This document shows, one piece after another, positions 52,577-60,458 of a DNA stretch of 64,000 bases. Position numbers and translations under genes: made by a program. Position 1 is the stretch's first letter. The number at the start of each line of letters is the position of its first letter. The stretch covers positions 25,828 to 89,827 of the forward strand of contig NZ_JAPIVT010000023.1 of NCBI RefSeq assembly GCF_026239735.1, given 5' to 3'. Below the pieces are notes generated by a model. It did not search any database, was not told the DNA's origin, and worked only from the letters and a program-made list of their open reading frames with translations. This stretch comes from Pedobacter sp. MC2016-05. Lineage in GTDB: Bacteria; Bacteroidota; Bacteroidia; Sphingobacteriales; Sphingobacteriaceae.

Positions 52577-53224
52577 ATGCAATTAAAACGTAATACAGGT
52601 CTTATCATCTTATTTCTATTGATTCTGGCTTTCACCATTTTAAGTATTTTTATTGATCATAACCCCATATTGCCATTTGATACCCGGGCTTCTTTATTTA
52701 TACAGCAATACCAAGCAGATTGGCTGGATAAAGTAATGCTCGCTATCAGTTTTTTTGGCGAGTTGCCCTGGTCGTTGTTATCTGTTCTGGTAGTTGCAGC
52801 TATTTTTTATTTGCAAAAATATAAACGTGAAGGCTTGTACATCGCCTCTATTTTAGTGTCGGGGTTGATTATCCTGGGGATCAAAAACCTGATCAACCGC
52901 CCAAGGCCTACCGCATTCTATGTTCGTTTAGTGGAGGTAAATAGATTTCAAAGTTACCCGAGTGGGCATGTGCTGTCTTACGTACTGTTTTTTGGTTTTC
53001 TGATTTTTTTGATGGACCGCCTGACCACCATTCCGAAAACTACCCGGAACGTTGTCACTTATCTTTCTGCATTTCTGATGATTTTTATTGCACCCTCGAG
53101 GATATATTTAGGTGCACACTGGTTTACAGATACATTAGGTGGATTTTTACTAGGCTTAATATGCCTGTTCCCATTGTGCTACTTCTATCTTAAAAAGGAA
53201 AACACAAATATAGACTCGAACTAG
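52577..53224 (+). CDS. PAP2-family membrane phosphatase
   Basis: A 215-residue inner-membrane protein with about six membrane helices. The three phosphatase blocks are complete: KNLINRPRP (about 110-118), YPSGHVLSY (about 135-143) and SRIYLGAHWFTDTLGG (about 175-190). It dephosphorylates lipid phosphates such as undecaprenyl pyrophosphate or phosphatidic acid on the periplasmic side. It is 68 bases after the PPC gene and overlaps the convergent regulator gene by four bases. Confidence 0.92.
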   Translation: MQLKRNTGLIILFLLILAFTILSIFIDHNPILPFDTRASLFIQQYQADWLDKVMLAISFFGELPWSLLSVLVVAAIFYLQKYKREGLYIASILVSGLIILGIKNLINRPRPTAFYVRLVEVNRFQSYPSGHVLSYVLFFGFLIFLMDRLTTIPKTTRNVVTYLSAFLMIFIAPSRIYLGAHWFTDTLGGFLLGLICLFPLCYFYLKKENTNIDSN

Positions 53225-53829
53225 GCCGCTGATTCCAATTTTTCTTTTTTCCTTATCCTACTTAATGTTTCTATTCGCATCCCTAAATAAGTAGCTAAAA
53301 ATTTGACTGGCACGCGGTTTTTCAGTTTGGGATTACCGAGCCTAAACTTATTGTATCTTACTTCTGCCGACGGTATTCTGCACAAAATAGAGCGCTCTTG
53401 CGACATGTTGAAATGAAGCGCAAGTAGCTTTCTTGCCAAAATATTCATTTCTGGATATTTCTTGTAAAGTGCATCGATAAAAGAATATTCTAAAACTAAT
53501 AATTCAGAATTTTCTAGTGCTTGAAACTGTTCCTCATAGACGGATTGAGCCACTCCAGGATTACGAACGTGGCCTACTATGTTATTTTCATCAGTTATTA
53601 CAGTAGTAATATCTTTTCCATTATCTAAAATAAATCCTCTAACAATACCTTTTAGGACCATAAAAATGCATTCCTCACCAGTATTATTTATACTCGGAAT
53701 CAGCTCATTTTTTTTGACAATAATTTGAAAGGTTTTTTTTCGAGCCAATGCAATTACCTTCTTACTAAGGGGATGAAGGCTATTTAAAAATTCAATCAAG
53801 CGCTCGCCGTCATCTTTAATGTGGCTCAT
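53221..53829 (-). CDS. Crp/Fnr-like regulator
   Basis: A 202-residue protein with an N-terminal cyclic-nucleotide-binding-like beta-barrel (about 20-130, GEECIFMVLKGIVRGFILDN) and a C-terminal region with helix-turn-helix character (about 160-200, VPVKFLATYLGMRIETLSRI). It lacks the iron-sulphur cysteines of Fnr and the typical phosphate-binding cassette for cAMP is weak. Many Bacteroidota paralogues of this size act as local regulators. The promoter side faces the HAD gene, which reads away on the other strand. Confidence 0.88.
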   Translation of the reverse strand: MSHIKDDGERLIEFLNSLHPLSKKVIALARKKTFQIIVKKNELIPSINNTGEECIFMVLKGIVRGFILDNGKDITTVITDENNIVGHVRNPGVAQSVYEEQFQALENSELLVLEYSFIDALYKKYPEMNILARKLLALHFNMSQERSILCRIPSAEVRYNKFRLGNPKLKNRVPVKFLATYLGMRIETLSRIRKKEKLESAA

Positions 53830-54032
53830 AAAAACAAAATTTAGAGTTAGGGGTAATTCTACTGCAATGTATTATTTGTAAGTAGATTTTCCAAACAAAA
53901 TATGATGGCTTAAACTATTTTTAAGTAGATATTCTTGAAGATGAACATTTTGGAAAATTTCAATTCTTCCGTCAAAATCCAATGATTAAATTAATTTAAC
54001 ATATTCCTTAAAATTTCTGATAATTTTGCGGC

Positions 54033-54698
54033 ATGATGAATCAAAAACCAAAGGCTTTTCTTTTCGACTTAAATGGCACTATGATAAATGACATGGAATT
54101 TCATAACCATGCATGGCATTCCATCCTAACAAAAGATTTGGGAGCGAGTATTACTTTCGAGGCTGTTAAGAAAGAGATGTATGGCAAAAATCAAGATCTT
54201 TTGGAGCGGGTTTTTGGGGTTGGTCACTTTTCGCAAGAACAAATCGACCAAATATCAATCGAAAAAGAACACCGTTATCAAGCCGCATACAAAAAACATT
54301 TAACGTTGATTTCTGGCTTAGATCAGTTTTTAGAAAAGGCAAAAGAATCAGGAATATTGATGGCCATTGGCTCGGCAGCAATACCCTTTAACATTAATTT
54401 TGTGTTGGATAATTTGAATGTTCGATCGTATTTCTCAGCCATTGTGAGTGCAGAAGATGTTGAAAATAGCAAACCAGACCCGGAAACGTTTAGCAAAGGC
54501 GCTGCGCTTTTAGGCATCGCTGCTGAAGATTGTGTAGTTTTTGAAGATGCCCCAAAAGGTGTAGAAGCTGCACAAAATGCAGGAATGAGCTGTGTGGTTT
54601 TGACCACAATGCATACCGCCGATGAATTTTCGGCATACAACAACATCATCGCGTATATAGAAGATTATAACGATCCTGCTTTGCAAGATTTATTTTAA
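54033..54698 (+). CDS. HAD-superfamily hydrolase, beta-phosphoglucomutase-like, altered motif I
   Basis: A 221-residue cytoplasmic protein with the layout of beta-phosphoglucomutase-like phosphatases: motif I FDLNGTMIND (about 11-20), a helical cap with HNHAW, motif II in AIGSAAIP (about 116), motif III lysine in SAEDVENSKPDPE and motif IV in CVVFEDAPKGVEAAQNAG. The second aspartate of the DxD pair, the general acid/base, is asparagine (DLN). This may reduce or redirect phosphatase activity. TAATTTTG at 54021-54028 lies very close to the start. A hairpin follows the stop. Confidence 0.9.
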   Translation: MMNQKPKAFLFDLNGTMINDMEFHNHAWHSILTKDLGASITFEAVKKEMYGKNQDLLERVFGVGHFSQEQIDQISIEKEHRYQAAYKKHLTLISGLDQFLEKAKESGILMAIGSAAIPFNINFVLDNLNVRSYFSAIVSAEDVENSKPDPETFSKGAALLGIAAEDCVVFEDAPKGVEAAQNAGMSCVVLTTMHTADEFSAYNNIIAYIEDYNDPALQDLF

Positions 54699-54733
54699 AC
54701 AAAAAGAACTGCTTAATGGCAGTTCTTTTTGTT
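54698..54733. terminator. Bidirectional intrinsic terminator
   Basis: AACAAAAAGAACTGC (54698-54712) and its exact complement (54719-54733) flank a 6-base loop. The A-rich left arm and T-rich right arm serve both directions: the HAD gene ending at 54698 and the epimerase gene ending at 54747. Confidence 0.9.
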
Positions 54734-54746
54734 TGGTCTAATCACA

Positions 54747-55922
54747 TTAATTTGAAAATTTATAAATAGAACTCGTTTTGTAAACTTGCCCAGGTTTTAA
54801 TACCGTTGAGGGAAAGCCAGGCTGATTTGGAGAATCAGGAAAATGTTGCGTTTCCATACAAAAGGCGGTTCTAAAATCGTCTTTACTTCCTCCTTTAAAT
54901 ATATTTTTGCTTTGCATAAAATTGCCACTGTAAAATTGTAACCCAGGTTCTTGCGTGTAAACATCCATTACAATTCCAGATTTATCGCCTTTTACACTTG
55001 CAGCCTGGAACATATTCATAGCCTTTGTTTTGTTGAGTACATAATTGTGGTCATATCCTTTGCCAAAAGTTAACTGCTCATTATTATCCTTAATTCTTGC
55101 ACCAATGTTAGTGGCCGTAATAAAATCAAATGGAGTGTTTTTAACTTTTTCAATCTTCCCGGTCGGAATTAGTGTAGAATCAACAGGTGTATATTCATCG
55201 GCAAATATCTTAACCTCATGATTTAAAATATCACCACTCCCCTCACCATTTAAATTAAAAAATGCATGATTAGTTAAATTTAATACGGTAGTTTTATCAG
55301 TACTAGCCTGATAGTCCATCTTCAGTTCATTATCATCCGTTAAGGTATAAGTTACCGTTACTTTTAGGTTTCCAGGGAAATTTTCCTCACCATCTTTTGA
55401 TAAATAATCGAACTGAATGGTGTGTTGGTTAATTTGCTTAGCGTCCCAAACTACATCCTGGTAACCCTTTTTACCGCCGTGCAAAGTGTTTTCCCCGTTG
55501 TTCGTAAATAACTGATATTGTTTCCCATCCAAAGTAAATTTCCCTTTGGCTATTCTATTGCCAAATCGACCGATAGTGGCACCAAAATAGGGTTCGGTGG
55601 AGTTTTGATAGTCCGAAACACTCTTAAATCCTACTACTACGTCGACCATTTTTTTATCCTTATCAGGCATTAATAAACTCACTAGCCGCCCGCCATAATT
55701 GGTAAAAATAGCTTCTGCTTGGTTTTTATTTTTTAAGGTATAAAGGCCAGTCTTTTTGCCGTCAATTTCTTTTTGAAAAGAATCTGCAACTAATTTGACA
55801 ACTGTTATTGAATCATTAGTTTGTGTATTTTCTTTGCTGGATTTTCCGCTTTCAGACTGGCAGGAAGTTAAACCTAGTATAGCAAGAAAACACAGACCTG
55901 TAAAAGATTTTATTTTCATCAT
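54747..55922 (-). CDS. Aldose 1-epimerase (galactose mutarotase) lipoprotein
   Basis: A 391-residue lipoprotein with lipobox LTSC (C21). GalM features: TNYGGRLVSLLMPDKDKKMV, FGATIGRFGNRIAKGKF, NLTNHAFFNLNGEGSGDI (active-site histidine), KGYDHNYVLN and FCMETQHFPDSPNQPGFPS with the catalytic glutamate. It equilibrates alpha and beta anomers of aldohexoses such as galactose or glucose, here at the outer side of a membrane, as in other Bacteroidota epimerases. It stands alone, convergent with the HAD gene. Confidence 0.94.
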   Translation of the reverse strand: MMKIKSFTGLCFLAILGLTSCQSESGKSSKENTQTNDSITVVKLVADSFQKEIDGKKTGLYTLKNKNQAEAIFTNYGGRLVSLLMPDKDKKMVDVVVGFKSVSDYQNSTEPYFGATIGRFGNRIAKGKFTLDGKQYQLFTNNGENTLHGGKKGYQDVVWDAKQINQHTIQFDYLSKDGEENFPGNLKVTVTYTLTDDNELKMDYQASTDKTTVLNLTNHAFFNLNGEGSGDILNHEVKIFADEYTPVDSTLIPTGKIEKVKNTPFDFITATNIGARIKDNNEQLTFGKGYDHNYVLNKTKAMNMFQAASVKGDKSGIVMDVYTQEPGLQFYSGNFMQSKNIFKGGSKDDFRTAFCMETQHFPDSPNQPGFPSTVLKPGQVYKTSSIYKFSN

Positions 55923-56143
55923 TTAATAATATTGGGTTAGATAATGGGCTAATAGAAGCTTAATTAATATTTCTTTTATTACAAATAAAACGATTTAGAT
56001 CCATATAGTGTGATCGTTTTTTGTATCTATTGTGATATAGAAAGAAGAAACATAATTCCCCTTTTAATGAAACCTGGTTTGTTTGCGAAACTTAATTATA
56101 AATTAAACTTAGATTCTGTTTATTATTGCCAATAACTTCAAAA

Positions 56144-57136
56144 ATGATGAACAATATTGTATCAGATAATCGCTACGACAAAATGTTATATAATCGTTGC
56201 GGTAATAGCGGATTGAAACTGCCGGCAATTTCCTTAGGGTTATGGCACAACTTTGGACATGTTAATGTTTTCGAAAACAGCAAAGAACTTATTTACACCG
56301 CTTTCAACAACGGCATTACACATTTTGACCTTGCGAACAATTACGGACCGCCGCCGGGATCAGCTGAAGAGGTTTTTGGTAAAATTCTTCATCAACACCT
56401 TAAAGGTTATCGCGATGAAATGGTAATCTCGAATAAAGCCGGTTATCATATGTGGAATGGCCCTTATGGTGAATGGGGATCGAAAAAATACCTGGTTTCC
56501 AGCCTGGATCAAAGTTTAAAAAGAATGAAACTGGATTATGTTGATATTTTTTATCACCATCGCCCAGATCCTGAAACGCCATTACAGGAAACTATGGACA
56601 CTTTAAGTCTGATGGTAAAACAAGGGAAGGCTTTATATGTTGGCATCTCCAACTACAGTGCCGAAGAAGCTGCTGCCGCAATTAAAATTCTGAAAGAAAA
56701 CGGAACACCTTGCCTCATTCATCAGCCGAAATATTCCATGTTTGAGCGCTGGGTAGAAAATGGCCTATTGGACGTATTGGAGGAAAATGGTGTAGGCTGT
56801 ATTCCTTTTTCACCGCTAGCACAAGGTTTATTAACCGATAAATATTTGGATGGTATTCCAGCCGATTCAAGGGTGGCCACAAGTGGGATTTTCTTAAAAG
56901 AAACCAATATTACTCCAGAAAAACTAGCAGTAGTCACTCAATTGAATGACTTGGCAAAATCCCGTGGTCAGAAACTTTCGCACATGGCGCTTTCATGGAT
57001 CTTAAAAGATAAGCGGATTACCAGCGTTTTGATTGGCGCCAGCAAACCAGAACAAATAACAGATTCAATTAGAGCTTTGGACAACACTACATTTAGTGCT
57101 GAAGAGATTAAATTAATTGATGAGATTTTAAGATAA
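56144..57136 (+). CDS. Aldo/keto reductase (YghZ-like)
   Basis: A 330-residue enzyme; the longer frame begins with TTG at 56126, so the ATG at 56144 (or 56147) is preferred. The active-site set is present: HFDLANNYGPPPGSAEE (aspartate and tyrosine), VISNKAGY (lysine) and IFYHHRPDPETP (histidine). The C-terminal block LIGASKPEQITDSI binds the NADP phosphate. It closely resembles the YghZ/potassium-channel-beta branch, which reduces glyceraldehyde-3-phosphate and related aldehydes. It is followed by a terminator. Confidence 0.93.
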   Translation: MMNNIVSDNRYDKMLYNRCGNSGLKLPAISLGLWHNFGHVNVFENSKELIYTAFNNGITHFDLANNYGPPPGSAEEVFGKILHQHLKGYRDEMVISNKAGYHMWNGPYGEWGSKKYLVSSLDQSLKRMKLDYVDIFYHHRPDPETPLQETMDTLSLMVKQGKALYVGISNYSAEEAAAAIKILKENGTPCLIHQPKYSMFERWVENGLLDVLEENGVGCIPFSPLAQGLLTDKYLDGIPADSRVATSGIFLKETNITPEKLAVVTQLNDLAKSRGQKLSHMALSWILKDKRITSVLIGASKPEQITDSIRALDNTTFSAEEIKLIDEILR

Positions 57137-57144
57137 CTTTAACG

Positions 57145-57183
57145 AAAAAGCACCAAATGATTGAATCAATTTGGTGCTTTTTT
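57145..57183. terminator. Bidirectional intrinsic terminator
   Basis: AAAAAGCACCAAAT (57145-57158) and ATTTGGTGCTTTTT (57169-57182) form a long stem with a small loop and T-runs on both strands. It lies between the aldo/keto reductase and the convergent oxidoreductase gene. Confidence 0.9.
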
Positions 57184-57201
57184 ATGTTTAGGTTTTTTAT
57201 T

Positions 57202-58131
57202 TTAAATCACCTGCAAAACTATTTTACCTCTCGTATGCCCATTTTCACTTTCGATATGTGCTTTTCTAGCATCGGTTAGCGTATAAATGGTTTCCACAAT
57301 TGGCTTCACTTTTCCATTGTCTATCATTTCACCAATCTCCTTCAATTGATTGGCCTTAGATTGAGCAGTAAAACCAATGAGGTGCACTTTTTTTGCCTTG
57401 GCTTCAGCCACGTATTCGGGCGCCAAAACAGTAATTAATCTGCCACCTTCTTTTAAGATATCGAGAGATTTCAGTTGCGTTTCTCCGCCAATTGTATCGA
57501 AAACAAGATCGATATCGCTTAACACATTTTCAAAGTCGTCCATGTTATAATCGATCACCTCATCGGCGCTCAAACGTTTTAAAAAATCGATATTATAATC
57601 AGAAGATGTCCCAATAACGTACGCCCCTATCGCTTTAGCAAATTGAACCGCATAGGTTCCAACACCGCCAGCGGCTGCATGAATTAAAACTTTTTGTCCT
57701 TCTTTTAATAAACCGTGATCAAACAGGCCTTGCCAGGCAGTTAAACCAGCCAGCGGAACTGCTGCTGCCTCGGTGTGGCCAATACTTATGGGTTTTATGC
57801 AAATAGTATTGGCTTTGACAACAGCATATTCTGCGTAGGTTCCATTTTTTGTTAAATCTGGCCGACCATAAACCTCATCTCCTTTTCTAAATGTTCCCAC
57901 TTTTTCGCCTAACTCTTCTACTACTCCAGAAAAATCCCAACCAATGGTTAGTGGAAATGTAGAAGGGAATTTTTCTTTCCTCAAACCGGCCCTGATTTTC
58001 CAGTCAACAGGATTAACACTCGTAGCATGAATTTTAACTAGTACTTCGTCTTTACCTGGCTTTGGTATTTCAACATCATCAATAGATAAAACTTCCGGAC
58101 CACCAAATTCATGGATTCTAATCGCTTTCAT
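57202..58131 (-). CDS. Quinone-oxidoreductase-like NADP-dependent enzyme (MDR family)
   Basis: A 309-residue cytoplasmic zinc-free medium-chain dehydrogenase/reductase. N-terminal GroES-like domain with HATSVNPVDWKIRAGL, Rossmann glycine motif HAAAGGVGTYAVQFAKAIG (about 152-170), and C-terminal block KGGRLITVL-like (residues near 235). The family reduces quinones or enones with NADPH. No zinc-binding cysteines are visible. The gene is alone, with 177 bases of spacer upstream in which I see no clear structure. Confidence 0.9.
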   Translation of the reverse strand: MKAIRIHEFGGPEVLSIDDVEIPKPGKDEVLVKIHATSVNPVDWKIRAGLRKEKFPSTFPLTIGWDFSGVVEELGEKVGTFRKGDEVYGRPDLTKNGTYAEYAVVKANTICIKPISIGHTEAAAVPLAGLTAWQGLFDHGLLKEGQKVLIHAAAGGVGTYAVQFAKAIGAYVIGTSSDYNIDFLKRLSADEVIDYNMDDFENVLSDIDLVFDTIGGETQLKSLDILKEGGRLITVLAPEYVAEAKAKKVHLIGFTAQSKANQLKEIGEMIDNGKVKPIVETIYTLTDARKAHIESENGHTRGKIVLQVI

Positions 58132-58308
58132 AGGTTGCTATTTAATATGAATATTTGATTGCAATTCTGCAGGTTTTAAACTGCTGTAACATCAGGCAAA
58201 AAAACTAATACGATTTCAGCCCTTATAATTCTAACAACCAAGTACGAAAAATTGTGTTCGATAATTTTTCTTTATCGTTTGGAAAGATCCTTTTTATCGA
58301 GACAAAGA

Positions 58309-59469
58309 TTATTGCATGTCTTTAATTTTCGCCTTCAAAACTGCTGCAGCTTTGGTGTAACCACCTTCTGCGCCATCAACAAAGTGGATATGATCATCTT
58401 CTAAATCGCGGACGTAGCATGACATTACCGATTCGCCGCTAACATAAATTCCGTATAGAATTTCGCCATTTTTCTCCAGGAGGTCTAATGCCTTTTCAAG
58501 CTTGGTCCGTTGCAGCTTAGTACCTGTAATCACTGTATTTAGCCTTCCGTCGATCACCAACGTATCCGACATTTCGACCATTTGATTTAAATACTTTTTG
58601 CCGCTTTCCGTTCGAAAATAAATGTATCCATATGCATTGATGAACCAGGTTTTAATAAGTTCGAAAAACTTTATTTTACCCAGCCGATGCCGCATTTCTC
58701 TACCCAGATTGTTGAAACTCGTTCTAAAAATCAGCTTAGGAATAGAAATGGGTTGGCGCTTTTCCGGAGTACCATAAATGATATCCAGCTGTCTTATCAC
58801 ATGGCTTAACACTTCCGCTTGCCGGTTAAAGTTTCGTGCAATGGCGATCAAAGTAACTACCTCCTCACTATTTTCTGGTGGTTGAATTTTATCCCAGCGA
58901 CATTGCATCCCACTCAAATCCAATTCTTCATCGAAAGCATCATCTTTGGCAAATAAGTAGTTTTCTCCTTTGATAATTTTTTCTGCATAATCCAATCCGT
59001 TTCCCAGAATGATGGGAATGGAGAAAACTTTTGAGATGCTGTATCGGCTAATATTTAATAGATGGCCTAACTGGTATATTTCTTTAACCGGAACTATCCC
59101 CGCACGAAGATCTAAATTGAAATTTTGCAAGGTATTTCTTCTGTAAACCTGCAAGGCGCTCATCGCTTTATCTACAATAAGTGCAGGAACAATAAAAGTT
59201 GCGCCATCTCCACCAAAGAAAAATGGTATGGCAATATTTGCCTTAAAAGCGATATTGAGCACAGTAACAATGCTTCCGGTTGCAATAAGGTTTACATTTT
59301 CGTGCAAGCCAGCATTAACTGCTTGCGTGGAACTTTTAATATCAGTAATGATAATGTGCCAGTCAATTGGAACTTCTTTAAATAAATCTTTTCTCAACAG
59401 AAGTTGATGCAGAGGCGTTTTATGAATTTGAAGATTGGAATAAAAATGATCCTGATCGGTTGTTATCAT
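58309..59469 (-). CDS. DUF3095 protein with cyclase-like N-terminal motif
   Basis: A 386-residue protein starting at the ATG at 59469 (MITTDQDHF); the longer frame starts with TTG. It belongs to DUF3095. The N-terminal part has IIITDIKSSTQAVNAGLHEN and FFFGGDGATFIVPA, which strongly resemble the metal-binding strand and GGD-like turn of class III nucleotide cyclases. The C-terminal half is family-specific, with a lysine- and arginine-rich FRTSFNNLGREMRHRLGKIK segment. Activity is unknown; I infer a nucleotide-binding or second-messenger role from the motif only. Confidence 0.82.
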   Translation of the reverse strand: MITTDQDHFYSNLQIHKTPLHQLLLRKDLFKEVPIDWHIIITDIKSSTQAVNAGLHENVNLIATGSIVTVLNIAFKANIAIPFFFGGDGATFIVPALIVDKAMSALQVYRRNTLQNFNLDLRAGIVPVKEIYQLGHLLNISRYSISKVFSIPIILGNGLDYAEKIIKGENYLFAKDDAFDEELDLSGMQCRWDKIQPPENSEEVVTLIAIARNFNRQAEVLSHVIRQLDIIYGTPEKRQPISIPKLIFRTSFNNLGREMRHRLGKIKFFELIKTWFINAYGYIYFRTESGKKYLNQMVEMSDTLVIDGRLNTVITGTKLQRTKLEKALDLLEKNGEILYGIYVSGESVMSCYVRDLEDDHIHFVDGAEGGYTKAAAVLKAKIKDMQ

Positions 59470-59531
59470 AAAAACCAATATAGTGAGATAATTTACGAAA
59501 CTGATGCAAAAGGATTTGAATATTTTACGGG

Positions 59532-59726
59532 TTACACAATCATCAAAATAGTATGTTGTTTGTGAAGATAAAAATAGTAGTGAAACTGCTTATTACAACT
59601 AATCTTTTCTATCTCTATAACCTTTCCGCTATGACCAAATTCATCAGCAATAAGATCACCTATCTTAATATTTTCAAGCTGCAAAATGTTTATTGAAGCT
59701 CTTTTTAGGAGTTTTAATTTATCCAT
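59532..59726 (-). CDS. Small SH3/KOW-like protein of unknown function
   Basis: A 64-residue frame: KIGDLIADEFGHSGKVIEIE is the short beta-turn pattern of KOW or SH3-like domains, followed by two strands (QFHYYFYLHKQHTILMIV). No signal or membrane segment. The end is close to the DUF3095 start. The protein is small enough for chance, but the coherent beta pattern and an isolated position in an otherwise empty spacer favour a real gene. Confidence 0.5.
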   Translation of the reverse strand: MDKLKLLKRASINILQLENIKIGDLIADEFGHSGKVIEIEKISCNKQFHYYFYLHKQHTILMIV

Positions 59727-60110
59727 GATTGCCCTTTTTCATATTTACGTTGAGCGAAGTAATATGGATTTGCGGAATTAAGGTTTACCTATTATTGAGT
59801 AGAGCTAATTTTACAAAGATTAATATTTATGTAAAAAGAATTGTTGTGATTATAACTTCGGGGGATAAGAAGCTAAAAATGAAGTTGGCTCAAAATTGAA
59901 GTAAGTAAAATTCAATTTTTGAGTTCAAAAAGATAAAATGATATCTGAAAACACGTCCTTCCCGCGAAAGCGGGAATCTTAATGCATCATGAAAAATGAA
60001 AAATCCTTTTTAATGCATTAGGATGCCCAGTCAAGCTGGGCATGACGGAATTGCGAATTAAATGTTGAGTAAATACTGAATTGGTAATTGCAATCCAACT
60101 TTTTTAAATC
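59727..60110. other. 384-base spacer with REP-like repeats
   Basis: Between the small SH3-like gene and the Dabb gene. The left part (59727-59950) is AT-rich with no frame or RNA gene that I can support. The right part holds the inverted pair of REP-like hairpins. No gene is called. Confidence 0.6.
59954..60047. repeat. Inverted pair of REP-like palindromic elements
   Basis: Left element (59954-59987): CGTC, hairpin TTCCCGC-GAAA-GCGGGAA (59959-59976), then ATCTTAATGCAT. Right element (60013-60047), in opposite orientation: ATGCATTAGG, hairpin ATGCCCAG-TCAAG-CTGGGCAT (60023-60043), then GACG. Read outward to inward both show CGTC, a CCC/GGG hairpin and (A)ATGCAT, separated by 25 bases. The layout resembles a BIME (paired REP) in enterobacteria. 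Similar CGTC-(hairpin)-ATGCAT words are known to be dispersed in some genomes; a genome-wide search would show whether that is so here. Confidence 0.75.
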
Positions 60111-60407
60111 TTAATGTGCGTCGTAAATGATCACTTTATCGAAGAAGATTTTGAACTCATCTAGAAACGCTTTATGCAACGGGTGAACCTGGTAAACATC
60201 ATGTGCGGCTAAATCTTCGAAAAACAAAATCAAACTGAATGTATAAGTAGTATCTACAACAGCCCTTTCGATAGGTGCAGGCGTACCTACGTGGAAGTTT
60301 TTAACCACTTCAATATTCTCTAATGTTTGTAAACTTTTACGGAATGCAGCTTTCTGTTCTTCGGTGGTATCGGCTTTAAGCCAAAATAAAACGTGGTGGG
60401 ATATCAT
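60111..60407 (-). CDS. Dabb-family (stress-responsive alpha/beta-barrel) protein
   Basis: A 98-residue protein beginning ISHHVLFWLKADTTEEQKAA, the typical Dabb entry, and containing VVKNFHVGTPAPIERA and the YQVHPLHKAFLDEF helix near the end. Dabb proteins are dimeric ferredoxin-like barrels of stress-related or unknown function. No active site is assigned. It lies 51 bases past the LigD stop on the same strand and may be co-transcribed. Confidence 0.85.
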   Translation of the reverse strand: MISHHVLFWLKADTTEEQKAAFRKSLQTLENIEVVKNFHVGTPAPIERAVVDTTYTFSLILFFEDLAAHDVYQVHPLHKAFLDEFKIFFDKVIIYDAH

Positions 60408-60458
60408 TATTTTCTATTTTTTTCCCAAATATAATAAATTGCAGAATGATCAATACAC

